Translations under genes and position numbers: made by a program
In this document: piece after piece, positions 59,717 to 64,000 of the stretch
How the letters are laid out: every line of letters starts with the position of its first letter
Numbering within the stretch: position 1 is the stretch's first letter
The notes under the pieces: model-generated
Database searches by the model: none
Seen by the model: the letters and a program-made list of their open reading frames with translations, nothing else
What the model was told of the DNA's origin: nothing
DNA from: Leisingera sp. JC1
GTDB taxonomy: Bacteria; Pseudomonadota; Alphaproteobacteria; Rhodobacterales; Rhodobacteraceae
Assembly: GCF_001679925.1 (NCBI RefSeq)
Contig: NZ_LYUZ01000092.1
Coordinates: 111,398-175,397 of the forward strand
Direction: 5' to 3'
DNA: 64,000 nt

Positions 59717-59967
59717 GGTTAGATCTCCAATGCAAAGACGGGCGTTGGAGACTGGATAGACACCCCCTGCGTGCGCGCCGGGGTGCGGATGTGGCAAAAG
59801 TTAGTACATTATCAACATTTTAGCCCGCATGTTAGGAAAATTTTAAGGGGTCTTAACGCAGCCCGCCGCCGCAGGCGCAGACCGGGCAAGCCCGCTCAGA
59901 TCAGCCCGAAATCCCCGGCAGCAAGGGCCGCGGCCGCAACAACACTCGCTGCATACCGGCAAGTTGC

Positions 59968-61008
59968 TCATCCAGCGGCGTGCGGCAAGACTGCTTCGCG
60001 GTAGTAATCCTGATACCAATCCACGAAGCGTGAAATGCCCTCATGCACGTCGGTCTGCGGCTTGTAGCCCGTGAGACTTTGCAGCAGCGACGCATCAGCC
60101 CAAGTCGCTGGCACGTCGCCGGCCTGGATAGGCATCAGGTTCTGCTGAGCCTTGCAGCCAGTCGCCGCTTCAATAGCTTCTATAAATGTGGTCAGCCGGA
60201 CGGACTCGGAATTGCCGATATTGACGACCCTGTGCGGCGCGACCGGCGAAAGACTGTCCCCCTCCGGCACAACACCGTCTGCCGGGCGGACCGGCACTGC
60301 ATCCAACAACAGGCGGATTGCCTCAACCAAATCAGTGACATAGGTAAAGTCACGTTTCATATCGCCGAAATTGTAAACGTCTATCGGCGTACCTTCGAGG
60401 ATCGCCTTGGTGAATTTGAACAGCGCCATGTCGGGCCGCCCCCAGGGGCCGTAGACGGTGAAGAAGCGGAACATGGTAACCGGCAGATCAAAAAGATGCG
60501 CATAGGAATGCGCCATGTTTTCAGTCGCCTTCTTGGTGGCTGCATAGAAGGACATCTGGTGATCGGCCTTCTGGGTTTCCTTGTAGGGCATTCCGGTATT
60601 GGCGCCAAAGGCCGACGACGTGGAGGCCAGCAGCATGTGGCGCGGCGGATAAGCGCGGGCAGCCTCCAGGATTTCAAATGTGCCGGTTATATTGCTTTCC
60701 AGATAAGACCGCGGATTTTCGATGGAATAACGTACCCCGGCTTGGGCTGCGAGATGCACAACGTATTCCGGCCTGTGCGCTGCAAACAGATCCAGCATGA
60801 TACCCGGCTCTTCAATGCTGCGGTTGACCACTGTGAAATCCGGGTGCTGTTCCAGCATCGCCTGACGGTCTTTTTTGAGCTGGACACTATAGTAGTCAGA
60901 GAGGTTATCGATACCCACAACGCGAAAGCCGGCTTCCAGCAGCAACTGGCACAGGTGGTAGCCAATAAATCCGGATGACCCGGTGACAAGAACGGTTTGC
61001 TGGGTCAT
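59968..61008 (-). CDS. NAD-dependent epimerase, UDP-glucuronate 4-epimerase-like
   Basis: Extended SDR of 346 residues making UDP-galacturonate from UDP-glucuronate or a near relative. The cofactor loop is TVLVTGSSGFIGYHLCQLLLEAGF (about 5-28), then VVGIDNLSDYYSVQLKKDR. Catalytic YxxxK is SFYAATKKATE (Tyr near 155) after STSSAFGANTGMPYKET; the usual SSVYG Tyr is Phe here. FTVYGPWGRPDMALFKFTKAILEG is typical. The ATG at 61008 has AGGAGC at 7 nt. It supplies a sugar-nucleotide for the surface polysaccharide suggested by the sugar transferase. Confidence 0.88.
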   Translation of the reverse strand: MTQQTVLVTGSSGFIGYHLCQLLLEAGFRVVGIDNLSDYYSVQLKKDRQAMLEQHPDFTVVNRSIEEPGIMLDLFAAHRPEYVVHLAAQAGVRYSIENPRSYLESNITGTFEILEAARAYPPRHMLLASTSSAFGANTGMPYKETQKADHQMSFYAATKKATENMAHSYAHLFDLPVTMFRFFTVYGPWGRPDMALFKFTKAILEGTPIDVYNFGDMKRDFTYVTDLVEAIRLLLDAVPVRPADGVVPEGDSLSPVAPHRVVNIGNSESVRLTTFIEAIEAATGCKAQQNLMPIQAGDVPATWADASLLQSLTGYKPQTDVHEGISRFVDWYQDYYREAVLPHAAG

Positions 61009-61272
61009 CAGTCTGCTCCTGGATCTGTCTGAGCTGCCAAGGTTGAAGCCCGGCGCGATGGTGCTGTTTTCGCGGGTGCCACGGCATCCGCTGTACATTA
61101 TGGCAAACCGGGTTGGGTCACGCCATACCCGGTAGCCTTGCCCAATACGCAAGCCATCGAAAAGGTTAAACAACCTAGGCTGTTCCACTCTCCAGACAAA
61201 CGAGGTCTACCTGCAAAATCAGGCCCGCCAGCGGCCTTGTTCCCGTTCTTTCAGCCAACGGCGGGCAAACAT

Positions 61273-61977
61273 TCAGCCAGGTTGCCGCCCTTCGCCCATG
61301 TACAGCTTTTGCATATCCACGAAGCAGCCGTTTTCCAGCCGCTGCCGGATCACTGCCCAGCCTTCAGGGTTGCCCTGGATGGCCCTGTAAAGTTCCGCCG
61401 GGATTGTCATGTATTCGAGAAATTGTTCTGACCCGGTTTCCAGCCAGGCGAAGACATAGCCATCAGCCTCTTCATCCGCCTCGACCAGGCGCAGTTCGAT
61501 GCCTTCGGCCATTGGAACCGACTCCACGCTGCGCAGGATATGCAGCTTCATCATCTCAACAATCGTGTCATCAAGACCCAATTGCTTGACCAGGAGTTTC
61601 TCCCGCACCGCAGGCCAGCCGAAGGTCAGACGCACCGCCAGTCCGTTGCCGACGTCGCGCGCTGCCGCTGGAGCCTGCGCCCCATAGCTGGTGTCAAACA
61701 GCGCCTTGGCTTCGTCCTCCAGTTCCAGGTGGTCGCGCAGGCGGCTGGCCGGCATTGCCGCGATCCATTGGCCGCGGCCCGCATCCAGGTAGTTGAACTG
61801 CGGCTGCAGCCGGAAGCCTTCGCCGCAGGCGCCGCATCCGGTGTCCTGGAACCGGTCCTCCAGGATGTCTTCGCGCAGATCTGGGCGGCGATCAGCGTTC
61901 ACGCTGCCCACGGCCATCATGGTCACCGGCGCTTCGCAGTGCGGGCAGACCAGGTTGACGGGGTGAAATAGGGACAT
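61273..61977 (-). CDS. CpXC domain protein
   Basis: Protein of 234 residues. The N-terminal half carries two Cys pairs, LVCPHCEAPV (about 10-19) and GCGACGEGF (about 48-56), the CPXC pattern of PF14353, probably a zinc ribbon, followed by QPQFNYLDAGRGQWIAAMPA. The C-terminal half is helical with no named domain. It is 19 bp downstream of the HExxH protein gene on the same strand, with AAGG before its ATG, so the two are probably one transcript. Whether it is a chaperone, immunity factor or binding partner is unknown. Confidence 0.75.
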   Translation of the reverse strand: MSLFHPVNLVCPHCEAPVTMMAVGSVNADRRPDLREDILEDRFQDTGCGACGEGFRLQPQFNYLDAGRGQWIAAMPASRLRDHLELEDEAKALFDTSYGAQAPAAARDVGNGLAVRLTFGWPAVREKLLVKQLGLDDTIVEMMKLHILRSVESVPMAEGIELRLVEADEEADGYVFAWLETGSEQFLEYMTIPAELYRAIQGNPEGWAVIRQRLENGCFVDMQKLYMGEGRQPG

Positions 61978-61996
61978 TGGTCAGCCTTTCAACGGG

Positions 61997-64000
61997 TCAG
62001 AGTTTCGACAGCCAGCCAACGGCGGGATGGTTCGGCTTCAGCTTGCCGGAGTGGTAGGCGGCATAAAGCTCCGAGAACCATTCCCCCGGCGCCCGGAACT
62101 GGTAGCCTGTGATCCCCTTGGCCCGCTCGCTCAGCAGGTAGGAGTTCCAGGCGTTGGGGTAGCTTTCCTGGTAGACTACCCCGCCGATCGCCAGCTTCTT
62201 GGCGGTGGCCATGCTGGACCAGGGCTGGGCTGGTTCAGACGCCATATCGACAAACGCCTCCATCTGGACGCGGCGGCTTTCCCACTCCTCGTCGGTGCAT
62301 GCTTCGTCTTCCGGCCTGGGCGGCACATGGGCACTTTTGTTATGCGCCATGTATTCGGTGACATAGGCGGTGTCATAGCTGAATTTCTTGGCAATCTTGT
62401 CGGCGATGCCGGAGATATCCATACCATGCTCGGTCCAGCCGCCGTATTCCTTCTTCTTGCCGTTGCTGTTCATAAAACCATGCTTGTCGTCGACCGCATG
62501 GCCAACCTCATGCAGGGTGTTCCAGTTGAAGAAGGTGACCGGTTCGTCATTGGCGGGCTTGCATTTCTCCAGTTCGGCCCGCTCTTCCGGGGTCGCGGCG
62601 TCATCCAGGCTGCCGACGGCATCGTCACTGCCAAAAGCATAATTGGGCGAAGCCCCAGCATCGCCTTCATGCATAACGATCCGCTTCTTGTCCCCTTGAT
62701 ACATTGAACCGCCTTTGGCGGCCTCGTTCACTGCGAAGTTTTGCAGCGAGTCATTGTTCAGCGTGTGATCCAGCGGCAGGTCCTGCATTGCCTTGTAAAA
62801 GGCTACGATATTCGGCCCCTTCAGATTGTTGTCGGCAATCTCTGAGGCCGGAGCCAGGTTTTCGTTGCTGAAGTTCTTAATATCGCAACCGAAACGCGCT
62901 TTGAACGCAACCTTGACCACGGCGCGCTGCGCTTCCGGCTCCAGATTGTCGATCATCGCATCAAGTTCTGCCGTGCCATTGGGGCGCGACAGAATTTCTT
63001 TGATATCGTCTTCCTTGGGCGGGGTATTGGCACGCATTTCTGCCATCACAAAGGCGCTGGTGCCAATTGCGCGGGCCTCTTCCAGCAGCTTGACACCATC
63101 GCCAGGCTTCTTGACGGCGACCGCCGCCGCGGCATCACCCAGCTTCTTGCGCATAGTGTCGATGCTGGGTTTTATCGCGTAACGGTGCTCGTGCTTTTCC
63201 AGCACTTCCAGGCGCGGCTCCACCTCCGGTTTGGCGCGAAGTTCCTTATATTTTTTGTGCTGCTCCGCCATCTCCATCGCGGTTTTGGTTTGGGTGATAG
63301 CAGCTTCGATATCGGCGCTGACCTTGGCGTAGTTCTGGCCGCCCTTGGCGGCTGTTTCGGCACCGTCCAGCAGCTTTGAAACCGCGTCCGTCTCATCCTT
63401 CACATAGGCGGCCTCGGCGTGGCTTGTGACGGGCGGCAGGGCGGCTCGGGCGCGGCTGATTTCCTGCTCGATGAAGGCATATTGTGAAATCACCTCATCA
63501 GCAGTGTTGCAAGCTTCCAGCGCTGCTTTGAGATGCCCCTTGGCAGTCTTTGCGTCCAAGCCGTCTTTCTGGCAGTTTTCGATTTCGGTATTTGCAGTGT
63601 CCAAGTGGGTCTTGGCCACGGCAGCGTTTTCACGGCTGCCGACCACCTTGATCGACAGTTTCGCGGCCTGAACCTGTGGCCACCAGGGCGCGCTATCCTC
63701 ATCGCCGCCGATTGCAGAGTTCACCGCTTCAAGGATGCCATGGGTATTGGCGGAACTGATCGCCTCCTCGGCAGAGCTGGCCACTTCCTCGGCCATGGTC
63801 TTGGCAGTGGCATAATCGCTGGAAGCCAGTTTGACCAAATTATCATACTTGGTGGTCAACCGGGTTAGCTGAGCCTGAATCGCGTCGGCGTGCTTGTGGC
63901 CCTTGGCCTCGGCCAGTTTGGTCTCAGCGGCGGCACGGGCGGGTTCAAAATCGGACGAACCCTTAACCGACTTCAGCAGCGCCTTGGCGTCCTCGGCAAT
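61997..64000 (-). CDS. large helical protein with HExxH metallopeptidase domain (partial, 5' end beyond window)
   Basis: The frame is open from the right edge, showing 667 residues of the C-terminal part. The first about 300 visible residues are Ala/Glu/Lys-rich helices, probable coiled coil, with repeating KAALEACNTADEV- and SADIEAAITQTKT-like segments. A C-terminal zinc motif NTLHEVGHAVDDKHGFM (62498-62512 codes HEVGH) and a later acidic helix APGEWFSELYAAYHSGKL near the end match the order of anthrax-lethal-factor-like (M34) gluzincins, whose HEFGHAVDD is strikingly similar. No signal peptide can be judged because the start is missing. A secreted toxin/effector is a reasonable hypothesis. 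Confidence 0.8.
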   Translation of the reverse strand: MAEDAKALLKSVKGSSDFEPARAAAETKLAEAKGHKHADAIQAQLTRLTTKYDNLVKLASSDYATAKTMAEEVASSAEEAISSANTHGILEAVNSAIGGDEDSAPWWPQVQAAKLSIKVVGSRENAAVAKTHLDTANTEIENCQKDGLDAKTAKGHLKAALEACNTADEVISQYAFIEQEISRARAALPPVTSHAEAAYVKDETDAVSKLLDGAETAAKGGQNYAKVSADIEAAITQTKTAMEMAEQHKKYKELRAKPEVEPRLEVLEKHEHRYAIKPSIDTMRKKLGDAAAAVAVKKPGDGVKLLEEARAIGTSAFVMAEMRANTPPKEDDIKEILSRPNGTAELDAMIDNLEPEAQRAVVKVAFKARFGCDIKNFSNENLAPASEIADNNLKGPNIVAFYKAMQDLPLDHTLNNDSLQNFAVNEAAKGGSMYQGDKKRIVMHEGDAGASPNYAFGSDDAVGSLDDAATPEERAELEKCKPANDEPVTFFNWNTLHEVGHAVDDKHGFMNSNGKKKEYGGWTEHGMDISGIADKIAKKFSYDTAYVTEYMAHNKSAHVPPRPEDEACTDEEWESRRVQMEAFVDMASEPAQPWSSMATAKKLAIGGVVYQESYPNAWNSYLLSERAKGITGYQFRAPGEWFSELYAAYHSGKLKPNHPAVGWLSKL

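Noticed and set aside
1-64000. CRISPR array, insertion sequence or prophage
   Set aside because: No spaced direct repeats of CRISPR type, no transposase and no phage structural gene were seen.

Overview
The window is a 64 kb chromosomal segment, about 64 % GC, from an alphaproteobacterium of the Rhodobacteraceae. It most resembles the Roseobacter group (Leisingera/Phaeobacter/Ruegeria-like), although genus cannot be fixed from sequence alone. Pointers are the PetP/PetR-like regulator pair, the deacetylase-xseB-ispA-dxs cluster, an FzlA-type GST beside queG, and the carnitine-type CoA cluster with a GlxA/AraC regulator. I see no insertion sequence, prophage, CRISPR array or plasmid gene. It reads as core and metabolic genome with a surface-polysaccharide and possible effector locus at the right end.

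Layout. 1-2.0 kb: thiamine ABC importer thiBP under a TPP riboswitch. 2.3-5.7 kb: aroC, an AAA ATPase, and a MerR/cation-efflux pair sharing a textbook MerR promoter. 5.8-10.6 kb: malonyl-CoA synthetase, a drug/metabolite exporter, an SDR without its catalytic Tyr/Lys, a LysR regulator and MgtC. 10.8-18.9 kb: ilvE, a petP/petR-like pair, then deacetylase, xseB, ispA and dxs (isoprenoid precursor supply), a YeeZ-like oxidoreductase and a methyltransferase. 19.1-24.5 kb: a CoA-ester catabolic operon (hydratase, ADP-forming-type ligase, SelT/W/H-like protein, acyl-CoA dehydrogenase) read away from a GlxA-type regulator, suggestive of carnitine/betaine breakdown. 24.5-32.5 kb: a DUF2157 membrane protein, a VOC protein, coupled adenine deaminase and AMP nucleosidase (adenine salvage), HU, two exporters and a DUF4202 protein. 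32.5-39 kb: glutathione peroxidase divergent from msrB-msrA, a hydantoinase-A-type protein, queG, an FzlA-like GST and mtgA. 39-48.5 kb: gltB and gltD separated by two unrelated genes, uppP, and an NDUFA9-like epimerase. 48.7-50.3 kb: a globin and three tRNA genes. 50.4-57.7 kb: a LacI regulator coupled to a YcaQ-type DNA glycosylase, a thioesterase, a 58-residue Cys-cluster protein, and a TRAP transporter with a FAH-family hydrolase. 57.9-64 kb: a sugar transferase, a secreted ClpP-like protein, a UDP-glucuronate epimerase-like protein, a CpXC protein, and the C-terminal part of a large helical protein ending in an anthrax-lethal-factor-like HExxH domain.

The most unusual signals are: the HExxH protein with its CpXC neighbour; two loci of tandem 11-bp repeats built on GTGCAC; a dispersed hairpin element whose stem differs between copies while pairing and flanks are kept; a 58-residue Cys-cluster protein; and two perfect 17-bp palindromes upstream of the TRAP operon.
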